DNA from: Pleurostoma richardsiae
Lineage: Eukaryota > Ascomycota > Sordariomycetes > Calosphaeriales > Pleurostomataceae
DNA: 64,000 nt
NCBI GenBank assembly: GCA_030052745.1
Contig: JANBVO010000018.1
Location: 1-64,000, forward strand
Direction: 5' to 3'
Positions 22,600 through 33,021 of this stretch are shown piece after piece. Position 1 is the first letter of the stretch; the number at the start of each line of letters is the position of its first letter. A program made the position numbers and the translations under genes. Below the pieces are notes generated by a model. It saw nothing but the letters and a program-made list of their open reading frames with translations, made no database searches and was not told where the DNA came from.

Positions 22600-24040
22600 A
22601 TGAAGTTCGCAGTTGTACTGCCGTTCGCGGCCCTCGGCAGCGCCTTTGTGCTGCCGGACCCGAACATCTTCAGCCAAGTGGCCATACACGACCACGGCGA
22701 GCAGCATGACGAGGTCCCGGCAAAGTCCTCGCTCGCCTCGTGGCTCGGCGACACCCTGGACTACCTCCCGCAGGCCGTGCGGGGCGGCATCCACAAGCTC
22801 GAGGACAAGTTCTACGACGACCTCGACACCCTGTCCGAGGAGGACGAGGATGACGAGTACGACATCGGATTCCCCCTGGCTAAGCCGCACGACGGCGACA
22901 AGAAACACGGTCACCACCTAGCCAACCTGACCATCTGGGAGATCATCTCCAAGAGCAACCACACCACCAAGTTCGCCAAGATTGTCAGCGAGCACGAGGG
23001 CATCGTCGAGCTGCTCAACAGCACCAAGGCCAACCACACGCTGTTCGTGCCGGTGGACTCGGCCTTCAAGCACATCCCTGAGGACCATGAGAAGCCCAGC
23101 GATGAGTTCGTCGAGGCTCTGCTCAAGTATCACATCGGCCTCGATGCCTACCCGGCCCGGGATGTCATCACCGCGCACACGCTGCCGACGGTGCTGAACG
23201 AGTCCTGGCTCGGAGACAAACCCCAGCGCCTACGGACACGCGTCGGCCTGGGAGGTTGGAACGTCAACTTCTACAGCAAGATCGTCGCAGCCAACCTTGT
23301 GAGTCCCACTCGCTCTTGCTGATCGTTCTGACCTGTTCAATTGCAAGAGCCGTAGCTGACAAGTCATTCCCTAGCCCGCCAAGAACGGCGTCATCCACGC
23401 GGTCAACCACATCCTCGTACCGCCGCCCCTGGTCGGCCGGCTGCTGACGCTGTTCCCGACCCGTTTCTCGACGCTGCTGCTGGCGTACGAGAAGACGGAC
23501 TTCGTCAGCTTCATCCACGGCGTCAAGCTGGAGGGCAGCACGGTGTTCGCGCCGTCGAACGACGCCTTCGCGCGGCTGGGCCCGGCGGCCAACGCGTTCC
23601 TGTTCAACACGGAGAAGGGCATCGGGTACCTGCGGGCGCTGCTCAAGTATCACATTGTGGCCAACACGACGCTGTACAGCGACGAGATCTACAGGGCCGA
23701 GGAGGAGGGCGGCGACGTGGGCATCATCAACGGCCACACGCACGTCGACCTGCCGAGCCTGCTGGGCGACAAGAGCATCGCGGTCGACATCGCGCGGTGG
23801 AAGGTGTTCGTGCGCGTGACGCTCAACGGCTACGTGCCGGTGACGGTGCAGGACGGCGTGGCCAAGAACGGCGTCGTCCACGTCGTCGGGAGGGTGCCGA
23901 TCCCGCCGCACGAGCACAAGGGCGAGGGTGACGACTACGACGGCGGGGAGATCAGCGTGGACGACCTGATTGCAAGGCTGGCGCCGTACGTGGATGGGGA
24001 GGACGGCGACGATGAGACTGAGCCCGCTGGCGAGCTATAA
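22600..24040 (+). CDS. secreted double-fasciclin (FAS1) domain protein
   Basis: Predicted 454-residue secreted or vacuolar protein with two FAS1 domains, a fold linked to cell adhesion. Exons are 22,600-23,298 and 23,375-24,040, with a 76-nt intron between the domains. The N-terminal signal is MKFAVVLPFAALGSAFVLP. Residues 75-100 form an acidic, His-rich linker with EEDEDDEYD. FAS1-1 (about 107-245) has the H1 box as NHTLFVPVDSAFKHIP and a YH motif in LLKYHIGLD. FAS1-2 (about 255-420) has STVFAPSNDAFARL, LLKYHIV, and the H2 box in NGVVHVVGRVPIPP. The C-terminus is acidic and has no obvious GPI signal. The first domain also retains an H2-like NGVIHAVNHILVPP. Fungal homologues are often annotated as fasciclin family proteins without a tested role. 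Confidence 0.92.
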
Positions 24041-26187
24041 ACGGCAGACGCCATGATGAGAACATGCAAAAGGTAACAGATAGTGTAGTAAAAGTGACAG
24101 CCACACCGAGTCCTTAGACTCTGGAACAAAATCGGGTACCGGCTTGGCGCTATCGATTTTGATTTTTTTTGATTTTTTTTTTTGCAATGGCATGAGACTG
24201 TCCAGTGTCAAGGTTGGTCAACTCACGCAGTGTCAACGGCCGCTGGCGAGACATTATCACCTTGCATCGCTAGCGGCGCCGGTTGGCTCGGGCCCGCATG
24301 CTCCTAGTCCGTAGCGATGAATGTTGACGCCACAAGTCCCACTCCTCTTCGTGAATGCATACGCACGTCTGTCTGCGATAAGGAGATTCTGCGGTACGGG
24401 CCTTTCTAACGTAGAAATTTCTGCTGGTAGAAACGGGGCTCGTCGTTGAGAGGAGGGGAAAACAAAGCGCAACGGGGATGCAGCTCGATCGCGAGACTGC
24501 CTCAGAGACGGCGTCCGGAGTAGTGTAGGTGAAAGGAGCCGTGGATCTAACGGCAGTGTGTCGGCGCCAAGTCCATGAGGTTCGAGCGGACAACCCAACA
24601 AGCCACACTACCTGCCGTACGAGCGAGTGCCTGCGGTTAGATATGCGCTATTCGATCAGGTTAGCTGGGAGCTTGGGTGCCTCCTCGAGTGTCTCAAAGA
24701 AACTGAAGGTCTGGACTGCACTTGCGCATGCCACACAGAAGCACGAACAAGCATAACTATCCCTTTCTGTCTGGGGTTCGCATTCCCCCCGCCTTTAGCT
24801 GCGAGACATGGATGTCCTGCTCACCCGCACCATCATCATCACCACCACCAACACCATTTCTTCTCCTCTCCCCTTTTCCTCTCTTGGAGAGCTCTTCTCT
24901 GCCATTACGCAACATTTTCCCTCGCAATTTCCTCAGCAGAAAGAAAATAATCCTGTGATTTCACGAGCGGACCGATCTCCTCATCGCGCCGTCCGTCCGC
25001 CCGTCTGTGCACTATGACAATCCCGTCGAGAAGCACAGACTCTCCGGGGAAACCCGAGATCGGGGTCCGCTATGCCGGAACTAAGGCGCCATCCAGGCGA
25101 CGATCTCTCCCAGAGTTCACGCCATCTCCTGTCTCCATTCGGACAATGTCTTAGCTGAGTTGGCTCCAGCAGCGCGGATCTGTGCCCCATTGGGTCCCCT
25201 CCGGGAGGCCATCGCCCCCGCCGGCAGAGAAAGCTATTCCACCCCCTTGCCTCGCCGCGGGCTCCTCTATCGTACGCTAGTCTTGCGCGCCGCTGGCTGC
25301 GATAGTGTACGGGCGTATTAATGGAGGGCCGTTTTACGCCATCGGGGTGGTGCGAGGTGTTAGCGCGCTCCCGAGTCTCCCAGAGTCCCAAGCCTTCCTG
25401 TGTGCCGGGCGACGGTGCTTTTTGGTGGCTTGATGTTTCGGGCGACCGCGAGTTGGTCGCGCTCCCAGGTCCCGCGATATCGCGATTTTGGCTTTTTTAG
25501 ATCCCACCATAATCCTTCCGGCTCTCTGGGATATGTGAGGACGTCCACCCTACTGGCTCGGCGTCCAACGCCCCAAGATAGGGAGCAGCTGAGCACTGTA
25601 CCGGGCGGGTTCTATCACGCGGGTGTGCCTCGACGACCCACAGCGATCCAAGGATCGCCAGCATTAACCTTAGCTTTTTGCGGACGATCACCTACCAACT
25701 TACCAACCGGTGGGCCCTTCTGCAAAGTCTTGCGAAGTTGTGCGTGGGGGAACCTCGCGAGGAAGATGGAGGAGAAGAAGGTATGCAAAGATGGTGGGCC
25801 GGACAAGTATGTACCGGAAGAGGGGGAAAGGAGTGACAGGAGAGCAAGCGTTGCCGTTGCTTCGTACGGGCCGTCCCCCTGTCACCTGTGGTTGGTCTTT
25901 TGCCCAGCGAGCGCCGAGCAATCTGCCTATGTATGTGTCAGTTGGCCAGCCCTCCTCCTCGGCGACGGCAGGAATGTCTTGATCGACCCGTCCAGTAGAA
26001 ACTGCGTGGCTGACAGACAGCCCTAAGACGCTCCGAGACTTCTGGAATCTCTCGAGGGACGTTAAGAAGGCCCAGTCAGCCGGCACAGTCCCATCCGCAT
26101 CTATCAGCGCCATCTTGGAGTCTTCCTCGATAGCAAGCCGTGAAACCTTTTCCCTTTGACAGTCGTTTATCTCAACCAGGAGTGAGC
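24041..26187. other. intergenic, no gene recognised
   Basis: About 2.1 kb. A poly-T tract at 24,157-24,184 follows the fasciclin gene and may lie near its 3' end. A CAT/CCA-rich then pyrimidine-rich run occupies 24,826-24,900. Long frames at 25,400-26,026 are arginine/proline-rich and look non-coding. Confidence 0.5.
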
Positions 26188-27597
26188 ATGAGCGAAGCCG
26201 ACGTTGCTGCGGCCATCGCGGCTGGGAGAGTGCCTGACAGCGTCACCGCCGACTACCTGAATCAGAGCCGCGACAAGCCTGCGGTTGCGGCGATTATCTT
26301 CGTCGGTGTCCTCACAGCTATCATCGTGCTGGTCAGGACGATCTCGAGAGCGATCCTGTTCAAGCACTATGGGCTTGACGATGCATTGGCGCTCTTTGGG
26401 TTGGTAAGTCGACTCCCCGTCCCTCAGGAAGTCATCCTCCGTGATGCGGAAGGCATCAGGGGTAACTCCCCCTCATAACGATCCTGCGGTATGGCTGACA
26501 TTGTTCTGCGATCCCAAAGATCACCCTGATCCCCTTCATCATCCTCTGCATCGTGCTCATCGACATGGGCTCGGGGCGGCATTACGAGTACATCCAGTAC
26601 GTCATGACGCTGCACACGGTCGAGCAGAGCGAGGTGCTTGACTTCGTCGCGCACCTCATCTACACCACCTCGCTGCTGGTGTGCCGCTTCTCCGGGCTCG
26701 CCTTCTACCACCGCATCTGCAGCATGCACCGGGGCTTCCGCATCGCCATCCGCGCCACGGCCGGCGTCATCACCGCGGCCTACCTGCCGCAGATGTTCCT
26801 CATCATCTTCCACTGCCTGCCCGTCACGGGCCTGTGGCCGTACGACTGGCAGCCCCACGCCGAGCGGTACCAGTGCCTGGCCTGGGGCGTCGTCTACAGC
26901 GTCAACTCGGCCGTGTCGCTCTTCTCCGACGTGCTGCTCTTCGGCATCCCCATCGCCATGCTGCGGATCCTTGACATGCCCAAGAAGAGGAAGGTCCAGC
27001 TGGGGTGCATCTTGCTGCCCGGTACATCGTGAGTCGCTCCCATCCTTCGCAGCCTTCACTCTCTACTTCTCCCCTGTATCCGTTGCTGAACCGTGCTCCT
27101 CGTTGCTCAGCGTCATCGCGATATCAATCTCCCGCCTCGTCCTCGTCATCAAGGGCCAGTGGGACCCCGACGAGTCCTGGTCCTACAACCCCATGCTGGC
27201 CGTCGAGGTCTCCGAGATCGGCGCCACCCTTATCGCCCTCTCCGTGCCCGCCCTCAAGCCGCTCTTCGACAAGTACGTCCTGCGGCGGACCGGCCCGATC
27301 GCCACCGGGGGCGGCAGCAGCAGCGGCGGGGTCGGCGGCGGCGGCTCCGGGTCCCGGTTCCGCGCGACGGCGGGGACGCACTCGCACGCGAGCAGCCGCG
27401 GGCTGCGGACGGCGCGGAACCACATGCGGAGGAGCCACAGCGCGCTGTCGAGCAGCGACGACCTGGGCGTGTCGACGATGGCGGACGGCTACGAGCTCGA
27501 GGGCGGGCCGAAGGACGACGCGTCCAAGGGGAGCTCGGACGGGATCCTGGTGCGGGTGGACTTCAAGATGAAGGAGGAGCACGAGTCGCCGAAATGA
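26188..27597 (+). CDS. Pth11-like / fungal rhodopsin-domain membrane protein 2
   Basis: Predicted 403-residue seven-helix protein of the Pth11-like/rhodopsin-domain group. Exons: 26,188-26,403; 26,520-27,028; 27,111-27,597. The ATG at 26,188 begins MSEADVAAAIAAGRVP; upstream codons in frame contain no ATG. Helix 1 is AAIIFVGVLTAIIVLVRTI, followed by the family turn YGLDDALALFGL at the first splice site. Exon 2 covers helices 2-5, with CLPVTGLWPYDWQP holding the typical cysteine after helix 3 and GVVYSVNSAVSLFSDVLLFG. Exon 3 gives helix 6 and VSEIGATLIALSVPALKPLF for helix 7. The tail is a long Gly/Ser-rich, disordered stretch (GGGSSSGGVGGGG). The intron pattern differs from the copy at 19,656, so the two are not recent duplicates. 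Confidence 0.87.
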
Positions 27598-28867
27598 GTG
27601 GGAAGACGGATACCGGCAGTGGGATTGGGATTCGAGGGTGTCTTGTCTCGAGGACTAGTCCCTACGAAAGGACGGAGCGTGCTTTGCGGGATTCTTGGGT
27701 GGGACTGATCTAGGTATAACGACAAGGCGTTTTTGGAGGACTGGGGCAAGGTAAAACGGTTTCTTTGGGGGTGTAGAAGATGGCCCATGGCTACTTGGAT
27801 CCTGGTATGCGATGATTCCCGCAATGTTTGGGTTTGGTTTATTTCTACGTATTCAGGACGTGCAGAGTCTCGCCTGGTTCGCTTCTTTGTTAGATGGATA
27901 GATGTCCAGAGCGATGACGCGGTGGTTTCGGAGCAGCAGAACGAAATCCTCCTGCTGGCTGGGATAGAAACAAGACAGCCGATGGCTCAGTTGTCAGCAA
28001 TTCTCTTCCGTTCTCAGAAGCCTCTTTTCTTTGTTCTTATGTCTAAGGTAGGTACAACTATTAATAGTCCTTACAACGTTTGGGGTTCTTCAGCTGTGAG
28101 GGGGATCTTGTAAAACCATTCATGCATAGCATGGGAGTCGCTGTTCAATTCATTGAAAAAAGCGAGGCACCACGTACGTCGTGGGCTGAATGTCACTCGA
28201 CAAACCACACGATGGAAGCTGTTGGTGAAAGGCAAGGAAAAGGGGGGGCTGGAAGACAGACAGACAGACAGACATGTCCCTGGATAGCCTGGATAGGTAG
28301 GATAGGGAGGTGGTAGCTGAGCTGAGCTACCCCACGGGCGCCACCCAACAGCTGCCGCCCACTGCGCCCGCTACTGCAGCTAAGATTTCGAGTTGATAAT
28401 CGCGCAAACCGTCACTATTCCCAGGTCGGAATACTTGACAAAGCCACCTGCAGCCTCCGGCAGGGATGGCCTGGCGTGGTGCTGGCGTGCGCTGATCGAG
28501 CGCCGAAGGATCGGCAGCCCTTGCATTAGGCCGATTGACGCCTCTACCTATTACTTACACCAAGTAACGCGACAGTCGGTTCCCGGCCGTGTGGTCCATT
28601 GTCTGCTGGCATGCTGGCATGCTGCCAATATCACCCACGCGCGGGCCACGCCGTCTCGCAGAGCATCTTTTTCCCCTTTTTCCCTTCCGTCGGTCTCCAC
28701 AGGGTCAGCAAGGGCAGAGCGAGCGAGTGACAGAGGACATTACTGTGTATATCAGTCTCAGGAGCGAGTTCCAGAACCTGCGGCCGCCAAGAAAGCAGAT
28801 CTCTCTGACTCTCCAGTGCCAGTCCCCCATCCTCGCAGTGTCGGTCTGACTCGTCTCCTGCGCAAGA
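27598..28867. other. intergenic, no gene recognised
   Basis: About 1.3 kb separating the second Pth11-like gene from the amidase. It carries a GACA microsatellite and a 7-bp-stem hairpin (GGTAGCT/AGCTACC) at 28,311-28,330. No coding frame was recognised. Confidence 0.5.
28255..28274. repeat. (GACA)5 microsatellite
   Basis: Five exact tandem copies of the tetranucleotide GACA. Confidence 0.9.
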
Positions 28868-30868
28868 ATGATGCTGCTCCCTTCCCGGTCATGGTCCGCA
28901 GCCCTGCTGCTGCTGCTGCTGCTACCCCACGGCTCCGGCGTGCTGGCTGCGGGCGCCGCCGATCTCTTCGGGCTGCAGTTCACGCCGTCGGTCTTCCCGC
29001 TCGAGGAGAATGCCAACACGACGGAGCTGTTCCCGGTGGCCAAGTGCGGCAGCTTCGTGCTCGAGGAGGCCACCATCGATCAGATGCAGGAGGCCATGCG
29101 CAATGGCACGCTGACCTCCGTGCAGCTCGCCCTGTGCTACCTCTTCCGGACATACCAGACTGAGCAGTACATCAAGTGAGTTTCCAGCCAATCGCCAGGG
29201 CATGCCGATCCGGCGCGACGTGCCCGGGGATCGTCCTCCCCGTGCCCCTGCGTCCGCTCTGCCCATGCTGACCGTCCCGCAGCTCCGTCCTGCAGGTCAA
29301 CCCGGACGTGCTGGCCATCGCCACCCAGATGGACGCCGAGCGCACGGCCGGTAAGGTCCGCGGGCCCCTGCACGGCATCCCCTTCACCGTCAAGGACAAC
29401 ATCGCCAGCAAGGACAACCTGGAGACCACGGCCGGCAGCTGGGCGCTCGTCGGCAGCATCGTGCCGCGCGACGCCCACGTCGTCGCCCGCCTGCGCGAGG
29501 CCGGTGCCGTGCTCTTCGGCAAGGCCACCCTGAGCGAGTGGGCCGACATGCGCAGCAACAACTACTCCGAGGGTTACTCAGGCCGCGGCGGCCAGTGTCG
29601 CAGCGCCTATAACCTCGCCGTCAACCCTGGCGGCAGCAGCTCTGGCAGCGCCGTCGGCGTCGGCGCGAACGCCATTGCGTTTGCGCTGGGCACTGAGACG
29701 GACGGAAGTGGTGAGTCAGAAGGACCTCGGTCGTGAGATGGGACGTCAGTTGCTGACCTTTCGCTTCCAGTGATCAATCCCGCCGAGCGCAACTCAATTG
29801 TAGGAATCAAGCCCACAGTCGGGCTGACGTCGAGAGCTGGGTAAGCTGCTAGCACGGATCCTTGCTCTGAGGCATGCTTGGCTGGACTAACACCGCCCTA
29901 GTGTGATTCCTGAGAGCGAGCACCAAGACACAGTCGGCGCCTTCGGCCGGACGGTGCGCGACGCAACATACGTGCTCGACGCCATCTATGGCATTGACTC
30001 TCGTGATAACTACACCCTCGCCCAAGAGGGTAAGACGCCCGAGGGCGGCTACACGCAGTTCCTCACCACCAAGGATGCCCTGAAGGGCGCCACCTTCGGC
30101 ATCCCCTGGAAGAGCTTCTGGGTCTACGCCGACTCGGAGCAGCAGCGCATCCTCAACACCATCATCTGCCAGATCCGCGCCGCCGGCGCGACCATCATCA
30201 ACGGCACCGAGATCACCGACTACGAGACGCTCGTCAGCCCGGACGGCTGGAACTGGGACTGGGGCACCACGCGCGGGTACCCCAACGAGTCCGAGTACAC
30301 GGTCGTCAAGGTGGACTTCTACAACAACATCAAGACGTACCTGTCCGAGCTGGAGAACACGAGCGTGCGCTCCCTCGAGGACATCGTGCAGTACAACCTC
30401 GACAACGACGGCAGCGAGGGCGGCAACCCCTGGCCCCTCGGCAACCCGGCCTTCTACTCCGGGCAGGACGGCTTCCTCGCCTCGCTCGAGACCAAGGGCG
30501 TCCAGGACGAGACGTACTGGCAGGCGCTCGGCTTCGTGCAGAGCAAGACGCGCGCCGGCATCGACGACGCGCTGAGCTCCGGCGGGAAGAAGCTGTCCGG
30601 CCTGCTGGTGCCGCCCGCCGTCGCGCAGGCGCCCGAGATCGCGGCGCAGGCGGGCTACCCCATGATCACGGTGCCGGCGGGCGTGAGCTCCGATGACGGC
30701 ATGCCCTTCGGCCTGGGCATCATGCAGACGGCGTTCGGCGAGGCGGAGCTGGTTAAGTGGGCGAGCGCTATCGAGGACCTGCAACAGACGACGGAAGGGT
30801 TCCCCTACAAGAGATCGCTCCCTAAGTGGCATAACTACCTGGAGAGGAATATTCCGGTGCCGTTCTAA
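28868..30868 (+). CDS. secreted amidase (amidase signature family)
   Basis: Predicted 590-residue serine amidase with an N-terminal signal peptide, so exported or vacuolar. The amidase signature family hydrolyses carboxamides through a Ser-cisSer-Lys triad. Exons: 28,868-29,175; 29,283-29,710; 29,771-29,840; 29,902-30,868. The signal core is a run of leucines encoded by CTG repeats near 28,905-28,924. The catalytic lysine lies in HGIPFTVKDNIAS, the cis-serine region in NPGGSSSGSAVGV, and the nucleophile region begins TETDGS, split by intron 2 and continuing VINPAERNSIVG. VGIKPTVGLTSR and GVIPESEHQDTVGAFGRTV, both family hallmarks, follow. Cysteines and several NxT sites fit secretion. The substrate is unknown. 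A third exon of only 70 nt carries conserved sequence, which supports the model. Confidence 0.93.
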
Positions 30869-31197
30869 ACGAAAGGAGTCCACTGTCTCGAACACTTAAT
30901 CTGTCCCCTTTCTCGATAGACCTGTTTACCTCCCTGTTTTACTTTCTTCTGTACATATTGAACTTCACCGTCAGGCGCTCACGCGCCTACCGGTTACATA
31001 GCAAGCCCTGTTTTAGTACTGGATATAATCAGCATTACAAGCTCAATAGAGTCACTGTTAAAGCAGAGAAGACGTTACTCACATATTGCATCTAAAGAAT
31101 GGTCATTCGGCAAGCTCAATACGATTCTTCTGTTCCCATACACTAGCCTATCAACGTTCTACTCAGCTAGCAACTCGATCATCGGTGGAGGATTAGC
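30869..31197. other. convergent intergenic spacer
   Basis: 329 bp, AT-richer than its flanks, between the 3' ends of the amidase and the LPMO gene. No element recognised. Confidence 0.5.
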
Positions 31198-32223
31198 TTA
31201 AACAAGGAAAACAGCAAAAACGCCCGCGAGAAGCAATACAAGGTTCATAGCTGCGGCGTGTCTGGCATTGCTGAATCCAGCTGGCCAGTCATTACCCGGC
31301 GTCCAATCTCCGGAGCTCGTTTGGGACGGCGGAAGCCCGGCCGCGCTTGTCGGCTCGACACCCTCAGTGGCACTACCACCGAGCTCAGACGTGGCAGCGC
31401 TGCTCGGAACTACCGGCCCGGAGTCGCCATCCGAAGTCTCGCTGGGCTCCGATATAGCACTGGTCGCAACGGGAGCTCGACTCGTCTCGGAACTATCGGA
31501 ACTGTCCGAACCGCTCGAGCTACTGGGACCACCAACGAAGGGAGGAGAAGCAGCCTTCTCACAGTCGCCGGTAGGTGCAACGGCCTCTGTATTCATGCTG
31601 TCGACGTCAGGTCCAGGGTTTGGAATCAGGACGTCCTCCGAGTCAACCGTCCTGCACCCGTTGATGTTGGCTACGAACGGAGCAGGTCGGTCGCCGAAGG
31701 CTACTTTCTCCGATCCGGAGCCCGCAGAGATGCTCACCACGGCACAATTCATGTACATCTCGCGGTTTCCGATCTTGTTGAACCACGTCCAGCCGAAGAT
31801 CGCGTCTTTGCTCGCGGGTGTATCTCCCGGCAGACGGAAGCTGAAGGAACTGGATTGCTGCTCCGGGCCGGGACAGTCTCCAATGAACGAGTGGATCACC
31901 GTGAATGTCTTGCCTTGGTCGGTGGAGATCGAGGCCTGGCACGACCCGCCCCCGTGCGGCGCTCCTCCCTGGATCGTCATGTTATAGCTCTCACCCGCGG
32001 TCCACTCGGCGACGGAGCTGGCTTGAGACGTACCTAGGAGGCTGAGGCTGCCTTTGCAGGGGTAGTCGGAACTGCCCTTGAGCGGAGACGTGATGTCCGG
32101 GTCCGTGTTACCTTTGCTGAAGGGGTTGGTGCTTGCTCGAAGGGCTGGCGGATATGCTAAGAACATATGCGCGCCACAGGACAGAGCCTGGGAGGCAACG
32201 AGCAAGAGCTGGAGTGAATGCAT
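31198..32223 (-). CDS. AA11-like lytic polysaccharide monooxygenase, GPI-anchored
   Basis: Intronless gene for a 341-residue copper enzyme of the LPMO type most like family AA11, which oxidatively cleaves chitin. Signal peptide 1-18 ends SCGA, leaving His19 (HMFLAYPPAL) as the new N-terminus, as needed for the copper histidine brace. The second brace histidine is His90 in GGAPHGGGSCQ. The C-terminal catalytic strand is GWTWFNKIGNREMYMNCAVV. Cysteines fit conserved disulfides. After about residue 200 comes a Ser/Thr/Pro-rich linker, then a hydrophobic C-terminus, AAAMNLVLLLAGVFAVFLV, that looks like a GPI-anchor signal. The enzyme is thus probably displayed at the cell surface or wall. Family AA11 is my best match; a related unclassified LPMO-like group with non-catalytic roles is possible. 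Confidence 0.85.
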   Translation of the reverse strand: MHSLQLLLVASQALSCGAHMFLAYPPALRASTNPFSKGNTDPDITSPLKGSSDYPCKGSLSLLGTSQASSVAEWTAGESYNMTIQGGAPHGGGSCQASISTDQGKTFTVIHSFIGDCPGPEQQSSSFSFRLPGDTPASKDAIFGWTWFNKIGNREMYMNCAVVSISAGSGSEKVAFGDRPAPFVANINGCRTVDSEDVLIPNPGPDVDSMNTEAVAPTGDCEKAASPPFVGGPSSSSGSDSSDSSETSRAPVATSAISEPSETSDGDSGPVVPSSAATSELGGSATEGVEPTSAAGLPPSQTSSGDWTPGNDWPAGFSNARHAAAMNLVLLLAGVFAVFLV

Positions 32224-33021
32224 GTTGAAGTTAGCTAGATGGCAGCTGTGGCTCCTGTGCGTGTCAGGATTTTGTTCGCTTAGGTAGTGTGGTCAAAAGT
32301 GTAAGAATATTTGTGCAAGGGTGGTAAGAATGGTTGGGAAGAGTGAGAGGAGTGGTGAAGTTCTCGGGATGATCAGAGCCTTGATGCAAACCGCGACGGG
32401 TTTTATATCTGTGGCAAAGGACAAAGAGGATTATGCATAGCTACTGTCTGCCGAACAATCTAGTTGTCTCGACCCATCACGAAGACAAAGAAATTACGCG
32501 AACAATGCACTTGTTCTGGGCCTGTCACCACAGAGTGACAGGATGATTGCTCGGGAGCGGTCTGCTTTCACATAAGGGGAATTGCAGTTCGCACCCAGTC
32601 GACTCTTCGAACTGACAGATACAGTTCAGGGCTTCTCGATATCCTCGCTGTTACTAAAGAAAGTTTCCGCCATTAGCAGAGTGACCATCAGAGCTAACAT
32701 GGCGAAGAGATACGTAAAAATACGTAAAGATAGACGTAGAATGATGGTTTCAAAGGAGTTTATCTCAGGCCTAACATCCATGAGCCCGCATGCTAGATCT
32801 GACGGGGGCCTTTGCCCGTTGAAAGCGAAACAAATGCTGTTCACACGGCTCAGGGGCTTGTTCGCCATAAAGGGTGTCACATTCCTAGTCATGTGACTTG
32901 ACGCGTAGTACTCAAGGGATCTGCACCGCCACAGATACTTCAGTATCACGTGTAGACTCTCTATAAACAACCAATCGGCCGCCTCATTAAAGACTGCACC
33001 GCCACAGATCCCAGAGCCAAA
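32224..33021. promoter_or_regulatory. divergent promoter of LPMO and Gtr1
   Basis: 798 bp. On the LPMO side, TATAAAA on the minus strand is at 32,401-32,407, about 180 bp before its ATG. On the Gtr1 side, an E-box CACGTG at 32,947-32,952, TATAAA at 32,962-32,967 and CCAAT at 32,971-32,975 are packed within 30 bp, roughly 50-75 bp before the ATG at 33,022. An E-box variant GTCATGTGAC lies at 32,888-32,897. Confidence 0.5.

Noticed and set aside
29849-30895. 348-codon ORF antisense to the amidase
   Set aside because: It mirrors the GC-rich codon pattern of the amidase exon and its translation is low-complexity Arg/Ala/Val/Leu.
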